A stretch of DNA of 64,000 nucleotides from Aceticella autotrophica (GTDB lineage: Bacteria; Bacillota; Thermoanaerobacteria; Thermoanaerobacterales; Thermoanaerobacteraceae). The notes below the pieces were generated by a model. The model did not search any database and had not been told where the DNA came from. It worked only from the letters and a program-made list of their open reading frames with translations. Location: NCBI RefSeq assembly GCF_017357865.1, contig NZ_CP060096.1:1408501-1472500 (forward strand), in the 5' to 3' direction. Position numbers and translations under genes: made by a program. Positions 37,314 to 47,106 of the stretch are shown in pieces; the first letter of the stretch is position 1; every line of letters begins with the position of its first letter.

Positions 37314-38900
37314 TCAACTTACAAATTTAAGTCCTATTGTTACTGTGTAAGTATCTTCTTTTTCCCATACAATTTTAGCCTTTTTATTTCCGATTATTGG
37401 TACATCAATTGATAGTTCTTCAACAGTCATCTTTTCAGTAAAAGGAATGATTATTCTTGCACCATATTCTGAATAATTTTCAAGATAATATACTTGTTTA
37501 TTATTTAAAAATAAAAAGGAATGAAATTCAATTCTGGGAGCTTTTCTTTTTTCATCAATAAAATAGATGGAATCTTCATTTATTTCTGTTAATGATGAAA
37601 TTGGTGTTGCAATTCGTTTCGTTTTAATCCATTCCGTTTTTTGAGTTGCTAATCTATATAAACCTGCTATTCCTGATGGTAACCATATATATGTGTATAT
37701 AGCAAATAATAAAATATACGATATTTTAATAAAAAATCCTTTATCTTTATAAAATTCAAAAATACTATATACAAACATCGGAATAAACGCAAATGAATAT
37801 GTGATTAATACAATAAACCCTAATAAATAATTTTTATTATAAAATATTTCGAGCATTTTATTCTCAACAAAAATAACCTTAAAAGCACTTAGAAGAGAAA
37901 GTGTCAATGAAAATCCAACAATAAAAACAACAGATACAAAAATTATATATATCAAAGTATCAACTTTTGTAATAATTGGAGATTTTGACCTTATTATATG
38001 AAATATATATTTCCAATTGTTAAAATGTCCCTGTAACCATCTTGTTCTTTGTCTTATTAGTGCTTTTAATGAAACCACCCCTTCCTGTTCAACAATAGCT
38101 CTATCTGTAAAATATAATCTCATACCTTTAGATATCATTCTTAAACCTAATTCAAAATCCTCAGTAAGAGTATTACCCCAAGGTTCTAACCCAATCAAAT
38201 TTAAGGAGGATAATTTTGAAAACTGTCCATTGCCTCCTAATCCAACACTGCCAAATATAGACCTTGCCTTTTGAATTATTCTACTGAATCCAAGAAATTC
38301 TATATCTTGCATTTTTGCAAGTAAAGATTGGTTTCTATTATAAATCCTCACTGCTGTTTGAACTGCATCAACATCAAAATTTGAAAAAACTGAAGATATC
38401 TCATCTAACATATTTATAGATGGTTTTGCATCTGCATCGAAGACACCTACAATAATATGTTCATCATCAAAACAAGTTTTAAAATCATCAGGTAAATTAA
38501 AAGGCTTCATAAAATTAGATGAAAGTGAAATCATTATTTGTCTATATGCATAATTTAAAACATTTCCTTTCCCTTTTTTATATTCATTTGGCAGGTTATT
38601 TAATAAAATAATCTTTGAATCTAATTGGCTTAAACGATTTACTATCACAGGTGTTAAATCATTTGAATTATCATCAACAACGATAATTCTATAATTATTG
38701 TTGTTGAATTTTAAACACCTTTTTAAGGTCGTTTCAATAACTTTTTCTTCATTTTTGGCAGGAATAATAATAAAATAAAAATATTCTTCACAATTTTTAA
38801 TCCTAACTTCTTTGTGATTTAAAGCAATAAAAAACAAAAATAAATAATATGCACCAACAAAAAGCAAAATAAGCGTCAAAAATGTAGAATCAACCTTCAT
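37314..38900 (-). CDS. Processive-type family 2 glycosyltransferase with C-terminal PilZ domain
   Basis: 528-aa membrane enzyme. Membrane segment at about 5-26; GT2 domain with DD at 76-77, DAD at 155-157, TED at 246-248 and QRTRW at 284-288, the D,D,D,QxxRW set of cellulose/hyaluronan-type synthases; three to four further membrane segments at about 315-425; PilZ domain at about 451-528 with RxxxR (R452, R456) and NxSxxG (N475, S477, G480), the c-di-GMP-binding signature. The layout is BcsA-like in order but shorter. It has its own consensus-like promoter. No BcsB-like partner is present; the GH26 protein follows. Confidence 0.88.
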   Translation of the reverse strand: MKVDSTFLTLILLFVGAYYLFLFFIALNHKEVRIKNCEEYFYFIIIPAKNEEKVIETTLKRCLKFNNNNYRIIVVDDNSNDLTPVIVNRLSQLDSKIILLNNLPNEYKKGKGNVLNYAYRQIMISLSSNFMKPFNLPDDFKTCFDDEHIIVGVFDADAKPSINMLDEISSVFSNFDVDAVQTAVRIYNRNQSLLAKMQDIEFLGFSRIIQKARSIFGSVGLGGNGQFSKLSSLNLIGLEPWGNTLTEDFELGLRMISKGMRLYFTDRAIVEQEGVVSLKALIRQRTRWLQGHFNNWKYIFHIIRSKSPIITKVDTLIYIIFVSVVFIVGFSLTLSLLSAFKVIFVENKMLEIFYNKNYLLGFIVLITYSFAFIPMFVYSIFEFYKDKGFFIKISYILLFAIYTYIWLPSGIAGLYRLATQKTEWIKTKRIATPISSLTEINEDSIYFIDEKRKAPRIEFHSFLFLNNKQVYYLENYSEYGARIIIPFTEKMTVEELSIDVPIIGNKKAKIVWEKEDTYTVTIGLKFVS

Positions 38901-39014
38901 GATTGAATTCCTCTCCCTTTATAAAAACTATATTAAGAATTCCTCTTTAAAATTAAAAGGAAAATATAAAATAAAATGATATTTAAAATAAAAAAATCAA
39001 TATATTTTACAAAT

Positions 39015-39043
39015 ATTATACTATCGATATTGGTTTTTTACAA
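39015..39043 (-). promoter_or_regulatory. Promoter of the glycosyltransferase-GH26 operon
   Basis: TTGTAA (39038-39043), 17-bp spacer, perfect TATAAT (39015-39020) on the minus strand. The leader would be about 105 nt, A/T-rich, with GAGGAATTC occurring twice (near 38940 and 38910). I looked for a c-di-GMP riboswitch in the leader and saw none. The rest of the 38901-39218 gap holds the upstream region of rpmB, with a TATAAT at 39138-39143 but no good -35 box. Confidence 0.75.
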
Positions 39044-39218
39044 TACATGATTCCCCTTTTTAAAAAAGGTATTTACACAAACAGGATATAATGATAAAAT
39101 ATCATTGTTGCTCAGTTAATATTTAATTGTAATTTGATATAATCAAATTTTTTAATCATTGTATGAACATGTAATTTTTGATAAAATGTTATTATTGTCT
39201 TTAAAAGGAGGTGCTACT

Positions 39219-39407
39219 ATGAAAAAATGTGAAATTTGTGGAAAAGGTCCTATGGCAGGTTATCAATACAGCCACTCCCATAGAAAATCCATAAAAAAAT
39301 GGCAGCCAAATTTAAAAAATGTAAGGGTCATTGTAAATGGAACACCTATGAGATTAAATGTCTGTACAAAATGTTTGAAATCTGGAAGGGTAAAAAGGGC
39401 TATATAA
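39219..39407 (+). CDS. rpmB: 50S ribosomal protein L28
   Basis: 62 aa from the ATG at 39219 (AAAGGAGG 8 nt upstream); an upstream reading from 39159 is not supported. The start CEICGKGPMAGYQYSHSHRK is typical, with a second Cys pair CTKC near the end, so this is the zinc-binding type. It converges on spoVM with a shared terminator, as in Bacillus. Confidence 0.97.
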   Translation: MKKCEICGKGPMAGYQYSHSHRKSIKKWQPNLKNVRVIVNGTPMRLNVCTKCLKSGRVKRAI

Positions 39408-39433
39408 AAAACGTGCATACTTGCACGTTTTTT
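39406..39433. terminator. Bidirectional terminator between rpmB and spoVM
   Basis: A perfect 12-bp stem AAAAAACGTGCA/TGCACGTTTTTT with a 4-nt loop. The A/T outer pairs supply a T6 run on both strands. It starts within the rpmB stop codon and ends within the spoVM stop codon. Confidence 0.9.
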
Positions 39434-39527
39434 ACGTGCTCTTTTCTTTGGAAAATATACTTAAAATCTTTCTTGCAAATAAAGGTAATTTAAAAAAATA
39501 TATTTTGGGCTTTTTTTTGTTTTTCAT
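39432..39527 (-). CDS. spoVM: Stage V sporulation protein M
   Basis: 31-residue amphipathic peptide. The core IYFFKLPLFARKILSIFSKE lines up with Bacillus SpoVM (KFYTIKLPKFLGGIVRAM...), including the KLP turn that lets it bind convex forespore membrane. It anchors SpoIVA and starts coat assembly. The ATG at 39527 follows GGGGAG at 7 nt. The position next to rpmB and near thiN is the conserved one. Compared with Bacillus it has a Lys-rich N-terminal extension of about six residues (KNKKKP). Confidence 0.82.
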   Translation of the reverse strand: MKNKKKPKIYFFKLPLFARKILSIFSKEKST

Positions 39528-39571
39528 AGATAATCTCCCCCTTACTTCTCAATTATAAAATATGCTTTTAG

Positions 39572-39757
39572 CTATTTGAAATATACATTTATATAATAAC
39601 CAATAATAATTATAATTATCCCCAACAATACCATCCATAACCAATCTGGTATGTACATTACGAGGATAAAAATACCAAATGCTATAACTATATATCCAAT
39701 AGAATTATTTAATTCTCTATTTAATTTTTTTAGTTTGTAATATATATTATTCCACAT
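39572..39757 (-). CDS. Small membrane protein, 61 aa
   Basis: The ATG at 39757 is chosen because GGAGG lies 8 nt upstream (an earlier ATG at 39772 overlaps the site). A Lys/Asn-rich N-terminal helix is followed by two hydrophobic segments (about 19-36 and 39-57). I do not recognise the family. It lies between thiN and spoVM, so it may be a sporulation or envelope protein; that is inferred from position only. Confidence 0.65.
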   Translation of the reverse strand: MWNNIYYKLKKLNRELNNSIGYIVIAFGIFILVMYIPDWLWMVLLGIIIIIIGYYINVYFK

Positions 39758-39815
39758 GTAAAATCCCTCCATTGAAGTTACAATATATTCTATTCAATGA
39801 AGGGAAACTATGATA

Positions 39816-40451
39816 CTAATCTCTTGATTTTATTACCAATAAAAATCCATCTTCGATTTTAATGCTTATTTTGTTTTCTGTAAAAATATTACTTATTCCG
39901 TATGGAATTCCAAGTGTCATATCCTGTCCTGATAGTGGATAATAAAGACCTTCTGTATAAATTCCATGGACATCTTTTGAATATGGCAAAAGAGAAACAA
40001 TATCCCCTTTTTTACCCTTTAATTCTATATATTCATTAATAAGATATATTTCGTTTTTCTCATTAATTATTCTGCCCTTTATTTTGCGATTTAATAAATA
40101 AAACAATAATGAAAGATTTGCAATCAAATGGTCAAATCTATTCCCTAAGGTACCTATATATGTTATATTATCTGTTCCCATTTCAATTGCTTTTAGTGTG
40201 GCAATCTGTGTATCTGTTTTATCTTTTATTGGTGAATATTTTTCAATTTTTACTCCCTTTTCTTTATAAAAATTCAAGATATCCTCATCTAATGAATCAA
40301 AATCACCAACTATTAAATTTGGAATAATATTCATTTTATATGCATGTTTTGCTCCACCATCTGCACAAATTATAATATTACTATCTAAAATAATATTTTT
40401 ATAATAATTATAATTACTGATTTCACCGTTAGATATTATTAGTGCATTCAT
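39816..40451 (-). CDS. thiN: Thiamine pyrophosphokinase
   Basis: Adds pyrophosphate from ATP to thiamine to make thiamine diphosphate. The TPK motifs ICADGGAKHAYK, PNLIVGDFDSLDED and DKTDTQIATLKA are present, and the second domain follows. 211 aa. Overlaps the rpe stop by 4 nt in the rsgA-rpe-thiN order. Confidence 0.94.
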   Translation of the reverse strand: MNALIISNGEISNYNYYKNIILDSNIIICADGGAKHAYKMNIIPNLIVGDFDSLDEDILNFYKEKGVKIEKYSPIKDKTDTQIATLKAIEMGTDNITYIGTLGNRFDHLIANLSLLFYLLNRKIKGRIINEKNEIYLINEYIELKGKKGDIVSLLPYSKDVHGIYTEGLYYPLSGQDMTLGIPYGISNIFTENKISIKIEDGFLLVIKSRD

Positions 40452-41101
40452 TTTTTATTAGCCTCTCTCAATTCATAAATAGCCTTTTTAGGGTCTTCAG
40501 TTCCAAATATGGATGAGCCAGCTACTATTATATCAGCACCAGCATCTGTCACTATTTTTATATTACTTTTTGATATGCCTCCATCAACCTCAATTTCAAA
40601 TTTAAATGGTTTATTCTTCTTAGTTGAATTTAAATCACTTATCTTATCAATCATTGAATCAATAAATTTTTGTCCCCCAAATCCCGGATTAACCGTCATT
40701 AAAAGTACCATATCAATATCTGAAAGAACATATTCCAACATTTCAACTGGTGTAGAAGGATTTAAAGCTACACCCGCTTTTATACCACAATCTTTTATTA
40801 TTTGAATAACCCTATTCAGATGTATACAGGCTTCCTGGTGTACTGTTATTATATCAGCACCCGCCTTAACAAACTCATTTATATATTTTTCCGGTTCATC
40901 TATCATTAAATGAACATCAAATGGAATACTAACTCTATTTTTCAAACTTCGGATTACGCCGGGTCCTATTGTAATATTAGGAACAAAATGCCCATCCATT
41001 ACATCTATATGTAAAAGGTCAGCACCTGCTCTTTCAATTTTTTTGATGTCTTCTATTAAACATCCGAAATCTGCCGATAATATCGATGGGGCGATTTTCA
41101 T
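40448..41101 (-). CDS. rpe: Ribulose-phosphate 3-epimerase
   Basis: Interconverts ribulose-5-P and xylulose-5-P in the pentose phosphate pathway. TIM barrel with LSADFGCL, HIDVMDGHFVPNI, FDVHLMI and MTVNPGFGGQKFI, and the C-terminal IEVDGGIS. 217 aa. It starts 4 nt after rsgA. Confidence 0.97.
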   Translation of the reverse strand: MKIAPSILSADFGCLIEDIKKIERAGADLLHIDVMDGHFVPNITIGPGVIRSLKNRVSIPFDVHLMIDEPEKYINEFVKAGADIITVHQEACIHLNRVIQIIKDCGIKAGVALNPSTPVEMLEYVLSDIDMVLLMTVNPGFGGQKFIDSMIDKISDLNSTKKNKPFKFEIEVDGGISKSNIKIVTDAGADIIVAGSSIFGTEDPKKAIYELREANKK

Positions 41102-41105
41102 TTTT

Positions 41106-41987
41106 TTAATTCCTCCTCTTTTGATTTTTTCTTAATTCCTTTAGCAAGATTAAATAATTTAAATATCTATCTTTATTAATCAATCCTTCTTCAACCGCCT
41201 TTTTAACGCTGCAACATGGTTCGTTTTCATGTATACATGTTGAAAATCTGCAATTCTTTTGAAATTGTTCAAATTCGGCAAAATAATATTTTAAATTTTC
41301 AATATCAACATCAACATTTAATGAAGTAAAACCCGGGGTGTCTAATACAAATCCGCCATTATTTAGTGGTATTAATTCCACACATCTGGTGGTATGTTTC
41401 CCTCTTGAAATTCTTTCACTTAATTCACCTGTTTGTACACTAAATTCAGATTGAAGGGAATTTATAATGGATGATTTCCCAACACCGGAAGGACCTGAAA
41501 AAAAAGATGTTTTCCCTGATAATTCATCCTTTAATTCTTTAATTCCTGCCTTTGTCACATAAGATATTGGAAATGCCCTATAACCGATCCTGCTATATAT
41601 ATTTAAAATTTCTTCATAATCTTCCCTCCTGCACAGGTCAATTTTATTAATGCAGATAATTGGTTCAATATCATTTAATAAAGCAACAACTATCATCTTG
41701 TCAAGCAATAATTTGTTGATTTTAGGATTTATTATGGAAAATACAATTACAGCCTGGTCAACATTTGAAACTAATGGTCTTGCTAATTCATTTTTTCGCG
41801 GATAAATTTTTATAATATACCCATCTATATTATTCAATGTAGCAATATCAACAATATCTCCAACAATAGGTTTTATATTATCTATTCTAAATTTACCACG
41901 GGCACGGCATTCAATAACACCGTTACCCGTTTTCACATAATAAAAACCAGCTATCCCTTTTATTATTCTGCCTTTTAATATATTCAA
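41106..41987 (-). CDS. rsgA: Small ribosomal subunit biogenesis GTPase RsgA (YloQ/CpgA)
   Basis: Permuted GTPase that checks late 30S assembly. 293 aa from a TTG at 41987, directly after the prkC stop; the frame runs further upstream inside prkC but no site supports that. OB domain at 1-70, G4 NKIDL, G1 GPSGVGKSS, G3 DTPGF, and a C-terminal zinc knuckle with Cys and His (CRFSTCIHENEPCCSVKKAV). The GGAGG is 12 nt from the TTG, a little far, so translation may be coupled to prkC. Confidence 0.93.
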   Translation of the reverse strand: MNILKGRIIKGIAGFYYVKTGNGVIECRARGKFRIDNIKPIVGDIVDIATLNNIDGYIIKIYPRKNELARPLVSNVDQAVIVFSIINPKINKLLLDKMIVVALLNDIEPIICINKIDLCRREDYEEILNIYSRIGYRAFPISYVTKAGIKELKDELSGKTSFFSGPSGVGKSSIINSLQSEFSVQTGELSERISRGKHTTRCVELIPLNNGGFVLDTPGFTSLNVDVDIENLKYYFAEFEQFQKNCRFSTCIHENEPCCSVKKAVEEGLINKDRYLNYLILLKELRKNQKRRN

Positions 41988-41988
41988 G

Positions 41989-43923
41989 CTAAAATTTCGC
42001 CTCCATTGTTTTATATACGCTACCATCAATATCCACTTCAATTGTGAGATTACCACTTCCTGTGATTGGAACAGTGATTGGACTGTCTTTAGAGGTATGT
42101 GAAGCCGAGTACTGTAAATTCTTAACCCCATTTTGTATTGTATACACATCAACCTTCATGGTTCCTGACTTGTTTGGCAAATCTATTGATAAATTTTTTG
42201 TTTTATTATTTTTTGAAGGCGATGGAGCTGTTCCACTATTTAAAGGCGGCTGTACAGGGTTATTATTACCAGGGGATGTTTGCTGATTTTGAACAACAAT
42301 AAGGTCTACTGTTTTACCTTTTTGTACATCGGTATTTTCTGGTATACTTTGACCTATTACCGTATTGTTTGGAACATTATCTTTTTGCTGATAGGTTATA
42401 TTCCCTGTCTTAAGACCTAAAGCATTTAATGTCTTTTGAGCATCATCCAGTGTCATATTAATTAAACTTGGCATTTTTACTGTTTCAATCCCTTGACTTA
42501 CATAAATATCTATTGTTGAACCATATTCCACTTGGACTCCTTGTCTTGGATTTTGGTCGAATACATATCCCTGTGGAAATTTGTCGTTATATTTTTGGAT
42601 TATATTTCCTTTAAGACCGCTGTTTTCTAATTTCATCAAAGCTTCTCTGTATTCCAGATTTGTTACATTTGGTACCGTAGAAAATTGTTTGCTTCTACTT
42701 ACAACAACATTAACAATACTTCCCTTTTTTACTGATTGACCACTTTTAGGAGTTTGAGAAATAACTATACCTTCACCTTTATCACTATATTGATAACTAG
42801 AAATATTCATTTTTAAATTATGGCTTTCCAAAATATTGTTAGCCTTATCTATGCTTTGACCTACTACATTCGGTACAATTACATCACCAACTTTAGAAAA
42901 ATTATTTAGCAATAACATTGTTGCATATGATAAACCTGCCATAAGTAAAAGCACCAGTAAAATAATGCCAACCTTTTTTAAAATTCTACTCCCTTTTTTA
43001 GGTCTATTATCGTTCGATATCTTTTTTATCTTCTGTACATCATTTGCAGATATAATTTGCGTTTTATTATTATCCATAGGTTTAACAATATTCAATTTAT
43101 CAGGGTCATTTAAAAAGGTATTTATATCATTTAATAATTCCAAAGCACTTTTATATCTTTTGTTAACATCTTTTTCAGTCGCTTTAAGAATTATCTGATC
43201 TAATTTCTCTGGAACCTTTGGATTTATTTTTGAAGGCGGAATTACATCCTCCTGTATATGCTTTAATGCAACTGAAATAGGACTTTCTCCTTCAAATGGC
43301 ACCTTACCTGTAAGCATTTCGTACATCACAATACCAAGTGAATATAAATCCGTTTTTTCATCTGTCAAATTCCCTTTTGCTTGCTCAGGGGAAAAATAGT
43401 ATGCTGTTCCAAGTACGTCTCCTTTATAGGTTATAGTAGAGCCATTGACAGCCCTTGCAATACCAAAATCTGTTACTTTTGCAATATCATCATCTGTAAT
43501 TAATATATTTTGCGGTTTAATATCTCTATGAACAATATTTTTCCTATGGGCATGATCAAGTGCTTTACAAACCTGCTTAGTTATATCAAGAGCCCTAGAA
43601 ATTTCAAGAGGTCCATTATTATCTTTTATTAACTGTTTTAATGTTTTTCCATTGACATATTCCATTACAATATAGTATATATCACCTTCCTGCCCTACAT
43701 CATATATACTTACAATGTTTGGATGCGAAAGGCTCGCTGCTGCCTGTGATTCCCTTTTAAATCTCCTTACAAAATCTTCATCAGCGACAAATTCCGGTCT
43801 CAAAATCTTTATCGCAACTATCCTGTTAAGAAGATGGCATTTCCCTTTATAAACTTTAGCCATACCACCTTCACCTATTTTTTCAAGAATTTCATATCTG
43901 TTACCCAGCATTCTGCCAATCAT
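41989..43923 (-). CDS. prkC: PASTA-domain Ser/Thr protein kinase PrkC
   Basis: 644-aa membrane kinase that senses peptidoglycan fragments and helps drive germination and cell-wall control. Kinase domain at about 10-270 with [17 protein letters not shown] and TDFGIAR; one membrane segment at about 325-345; three PASTA repeats (about 350-415, 418-482, 485-550), then a Pro/Ser/Asn-rich linker and a beta-rich end. Overlaps prpC by 4 nt. Confidence 0.96.
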   Translation of the reverse strand: MIGRMLGNRYEILEKIGEGGMAKVYKGKCHLLNRIVAIKILRPEFVADEDFVRRFKRESQAAASLSHPNIVSIYDVGQEGDIYYIVMEYVNGKTLKQLIKDNNGPLEISRALDITKQVCKALDHAHRKNIVHRDIKPQNILITDDDIAKVTDFGIARAVNGSTITYKGDVLGTAYYFSPEQAKGNLTDEKTDLYSLGIVMYEMLTGKVPFEGESPISVALKHIQEDVIPPSKINPKVPEKLDQIILKATEKDVNKRYKSALELLNDINTFLNDPDKLNIVKPMDNNKTQIISANDVQKIKKISNDNRPKKGSRILKKVGIILLVLLLMAGLSYATMLLLNNFSKVGDVIVPNVVGQSIDKANNILESHNLKMNISSYQYSDKGEGIVISQTPKSGQSVKKGSIVNVVVSRSKQFSTVPNVTNLEYREALMKLENSGLKGNIIQKYNDKFPQGYVFDQNPRQGVQVEYGSTIDIYVSQGIETVKMPSLINMTLDDAQKTLNALGLKTGNITYQQKDNVPNNTVIGQSIPENTDVQKGKTVDLIVVQNQQTSPGNNNPVQPPLNSGTAPSPSKNNKTKNLSIDLPNKSGTMKVDVYTIQNGVKNLQYSASHTSKDSPITVPITGSGNLTIEVDIDGSVYKTMEAKF

Positions 43924-44669
43924 TTCACCACTTCCTTAACAGCAACTATTGTTATATTATCATACCCGCCATTAAATTTTGCAAGCTTTATTAAACTATC
44001 ACATGCCTTGTATATATCCGTATTATCAATAAATTCCTTCAGTATCTGGTCATCTGTCAACATATTTGTTAATCCATCTGTACAGAGAATATATATATCA
44101 TTTGGACGTACTTCACCCATAAATAAATCAACTTCTATTTCTTGATTAATTCCCAATGCCCTTGTTATTAAATTTTTTTGTGGGTGTGTCCTTGCTTCTT
44201 CATGTGTTATTTTCCCTATTTTAACAAGTTCTTCCACATATGAATGGTCTTCTGTTATCTGAACTATACGATTATCTCTGATTAGATAAGCCCTGCTATC
44301 ACCAATATGTCCTATAAAATAAAATCCTTGTTCTAAAAGTAATAAAGTCAGAGTAGTACCCATCCCTATCAAATCATTATTAGAAAATGCTTTATTAAAT
44401 ACCATTTCATTCGCATACCTTATTGAATTTTCTATGAATTCCTTAATCGAATCAACATTTTTATTTAAGTTTATATAATTTTTCTTAAAATATTCAAGAA
44501 CCGAGTCAATTGCATATTTGCTTGCAATTTCACCGCCATTATGCCCTCCCATGCCATCTGCAACTATGGCAAGGCGTAAATCATTATTATCAGATATATA
44601 ATATGAATCTTCATTATTTTTTCTAATATTTCCAGTATCAGTTAATGCCGCAGCTAACAATTGCACCAC
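43920..44669 (-). CDS. prpC: PP2C-type Ser/Thr phosphatase PrpC
   Basis: Mn-dependent phosphatase that reverses PrkC. Metal-site motifs [29 protein letters not shown] and [10 protein letters not shown]. 249 aa. It begins directly after the rlmN stop and overlaps prkC. Confidence 0.96.
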   Translation of the reverse strand: MVQLLAAALTDTGNIRKNNEDSYYISDNNDLRLAIVADGMGGHNGGEIASKYAIDSVLEYFKKNYINLNKNVDSIKEFIENSIRYANEMVFNKAFSNNDLIGMGTTLTLLLLEQGFYFIGHIGDSRAYLIRDNRIVQITEDHSYVEELVKIGKITHEEARTHPQKNLITRALGINQEIEVDLFMGEVRPNDIYILCTDGLTNMLTDDQILKEFIDNTDIYKACDSLIKLAKFNGGYDNITIVAVKEVVK

Positions 44670-45697
44670 CTACGCCTTTCCTGCCAAATATCTTCTTCTA
44701 AGCTGACCACATGCTGCATCTATATCGCTTCCCAGCTCTCTTCTAATTGTGCATGTTATTCCAAAGTTTTCTAAAATTTTTTTAAATTTCATAATCGTAT
44801 CTTCTTTTGTTTTTAAATAACTAATTTCGTTAACAGAATTAATAGGTATTAAATTTACATGACATAACATTCCTTTTAATAAATTACATAGCATCTTTGC
44901 CATTTCTTCACTGTCATTTATATCTTTAATTAAACAATATTCAAAAGTTATACGTCTGTTTGTCTTTCCTGTATAATATTTACATGCCTTTATTAAATCC
45001 CTTAAAGGATAGACCTTATTAATAGGCATCAACTCACTTCTTAGTTTGTCTACGGGAGCATGAAGAGAAATTGACAAATTAACCTGCATGTTCTCATTTG
45101 CAAACTCATATATTTTAGGTATTATACCACAAGTTGAAATTGTCAAATGCCTTATACCTATAGCCATCCCAAATGGATTATTGACAATTTTAATGAATTT
45201 CATAACCTCATCATAGTTATCAAAAGGCTCACCACTTCCCATCAATACAACATTTGAAATTTTACCATAGTCACTATTCATAACAAGAACCTGATTAATC
45301 ATTTCTGCTGCCTTTAAATTTCTTATTTTCCCCTGTATAGTTGACGCACAGAAGGAACATTTCATATTACAGCCAACCTGTGTAGAAATACATGCAGTAT
45401 TCCCAAAATTATAATTCATTGCAACTCCTTCAATTATATTCCCATCTTCTATTAGAAATAAATATTTTGCAGTTTCGTCTATGTTGGATTTAATCTTTTT
45501 TATAATGCTTAATTTTGATATATATGCAATTTCACTTAGTTTTAATCGCAACTCTTTTTTAAAGTCCGTCATTTTATTAAAATCATTAATACCCCTGTAT
45601 ATCCATTTAAATGCTTGCTTAGCTCTGTATTTAGTTTCACCAATATTTAAAAAAACCCTTCTAACTCCTCCATAGTCATGTTTTTTAAATCTACCAC
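44670..45697 (-). CDS. rlmN: 23S rRNA/tRNA A2503 methyltransferase RlmN, with a frame break near the 5' end
   Basis: Radical SAM enzyme making 2-methyladenosine in 23S rRNA (A2503) and tRNA (A37). The intact frame covers 44670-45572 (300 aa) with the cluster motif GCNMKCSFC. It lacks the start of the usual N-terminal domain. That domain is encoded just upstream in another frame from GTG 45697 (CGGAGG nearby): MVDLKNMTMEELEGFF then TAA. One extra T in the T7 run (A7 at 45649-45655 on plus), or a -1 ribosomal shift on it, continues into LNIGETKYRAKQAFKW and on into the main frame, giving about 343 aa, the family length. Cause undecided: sequencing error, mutation or programmed frameshift. Confidence 0.88.
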
Positions 45698-45749
45698 TTA
45701 ATCATACCTCCGAAATTTATTATATCATAAAATATATAAATCAAGATAT

Positions 45750-47087
45750 TTAGTGAAGCCTCTGCATTTTACATATGAAAAATCCATCAATATCATGTTT
45801 ATATGGAATAAACTGAACAAAATAATTTTCCCGATTTTTTAAAGTTTCTGGTAAAAAATCGTTTATATCAATTATTCTAAAGTTTTTATTATTTTCAAGA
45901 AATTTTTTTATAATGAGCTGGTTTTCTTCTTTGCCGATAGTACATGTACTATATACTAAAAATCCATTCTTTTTGACATAATAAGAACTTGATAAAAGTA
46001 TATTTAATTGTATCTCATTTAATAATTCTATGTCTTTTGGTTTATACTGTTTCAATTTTATATCAGGTTTTTTCCTTATGATTCCAATACCCGTACAAGG
46101 TACATCTACAAGAACTTTATCTGCTAAATTTATAAAATTTTTATTAATCTTTGTAGAATCATATAAAAATGTCTTGACTATATCAATTCCAAGTCTTTTA
46201 CAATTTTTATTTATTATATCAATTTTATGCATGTGGACATCAAATGCATAAATTGTACCTATGTTTTCCATCATCTGTGCAATATGAGTTGTTTTTCCAC
46301 CGGGGGCACTACAAACATCTATAATTGTATCACCAGGTTGAGGATTCAAGACCTTTGAAACGAGCATGGCAGCTTCATCCTGTACCTGTAAATAACCTTT
46401 CTTATACAACTCATCATTTTCAATATTTTTCAAATTAATATAAAATGCCTCATTGTTATATAAACCGGGTTTAAATATTAAGCCTCTTTGCTTCAATATT
46501 TCTTTGAAAGTATCTGCTTTAAGCTTTAATGTATTTAATCTGCAGCATAACTCAGGTTTTTCATTTAATGATTTTAATATTTTTTCCGATGTATCTGCAT
46601 CATAGTTATTTAATAACCTTTTAACTATCCATTCTGGATATGAATAATTTATGCATAGGTATGTTAATAAATTTGTTCCTTTTGATGGAAAATTAATATT
46701 TTTAATTTGACGCAAATAATTCCTTAAAATTGCATTAACAAATTTCGAGGCACTAAGCCCCATTCTTTTTTTAGATAATGATACTCCTTCATTTATAGCT
46801 GCATATTCAGGTATTTTATCCATATACATTAATTGATATAAACTCATTTCAAGAATTATTAATACATTATTTTCTATTTTTTTAAGTCCGTTCTTCGCCA
46901 AAATTGAAATAATATAATCAATTGTATACTTCCTTTCAATTGTTCCAAAAACGATTTCCTTAATTAAGCTTTTATCAATATCTGAAATATCAACTTTTTT
47001 TAAATGCTTATTAAGAACTATATTAGAATATCCTTTTCTATCAAAAATATCATATAAAATATTAAAAGCAATTTCACGTGAATTCAT
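45750..47087 (-). CDS. rsmB: 16S rRNA (cytosine967-C5)-methyltransferase RsmB
   Basis: 445 aa. N-terminal NusB-like helical domain (about 1-140), then a SAM methyltransferase with DVCSAPGGKTTHIAQ (SAM), the catalytic-Cys motif VDVPCTGIGIIRKKPD and VYSTCTIGKEEN. Normal length. It follows the small membrane ORF at 47107-47256 by 19 nt and precedes rlmN. Confidence 0.96.
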   Translation of the reverse strand: MNSREIAFNILYDIFDRKGYSNIVLNKHLKKVDISDIDKSLIKEIVFGTIERKYTIDYIISILAKNGLKKIENNVLIILEMSLYQLMYMDKIPEYAAINEGVSLSKKRMGLSASKFVNAILRNYLRQIKNINFPSKGTNLLTYLCINYSYPEWIVKRLLNNYDADTSEKILKSLNEKPELCCRLNTLKLKADTFKEILKQRGLIFKPGLYNNEAFYINLKNIENDELYKKGYLQVQDEAAMLVSKVLNPQPGDTIIDVCSAPGGKTTHIAQMMENIGTIYAFDVHMHKIDIINKNCKRLGIDIVKTFLYDSTKINKNFINLADKVLVDVPCTGIGIIRKKPDIKLKQYKPKDIELLNEIQLNILLSSSYYVKKNGFLVYSTCTIGKEENQLIIKKFLENNKNFRIIDINDFLPETLKNRENYFVQFIPYKHDIDGFFICKMQRLH

Positions 47088-47106
47088 TACTACACCTCAA
47101 TATAAA

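Noticed and set aside
38901..39014. c-di-GMP riboswitch upstream of the PilZ glycosyltransferase
   Set aside because: The leader is about 105 nt of A/T-rich sequence with no GC-rich paired helices or conserved riboswitch core; control more likely acts through the PilZ domain.
41988..42152. Longer RsgA reading inside prkC
   Set aside because: It is prkC sequence in another frame without a site; the family starts with the OB fold seen after the TTG at 41987.
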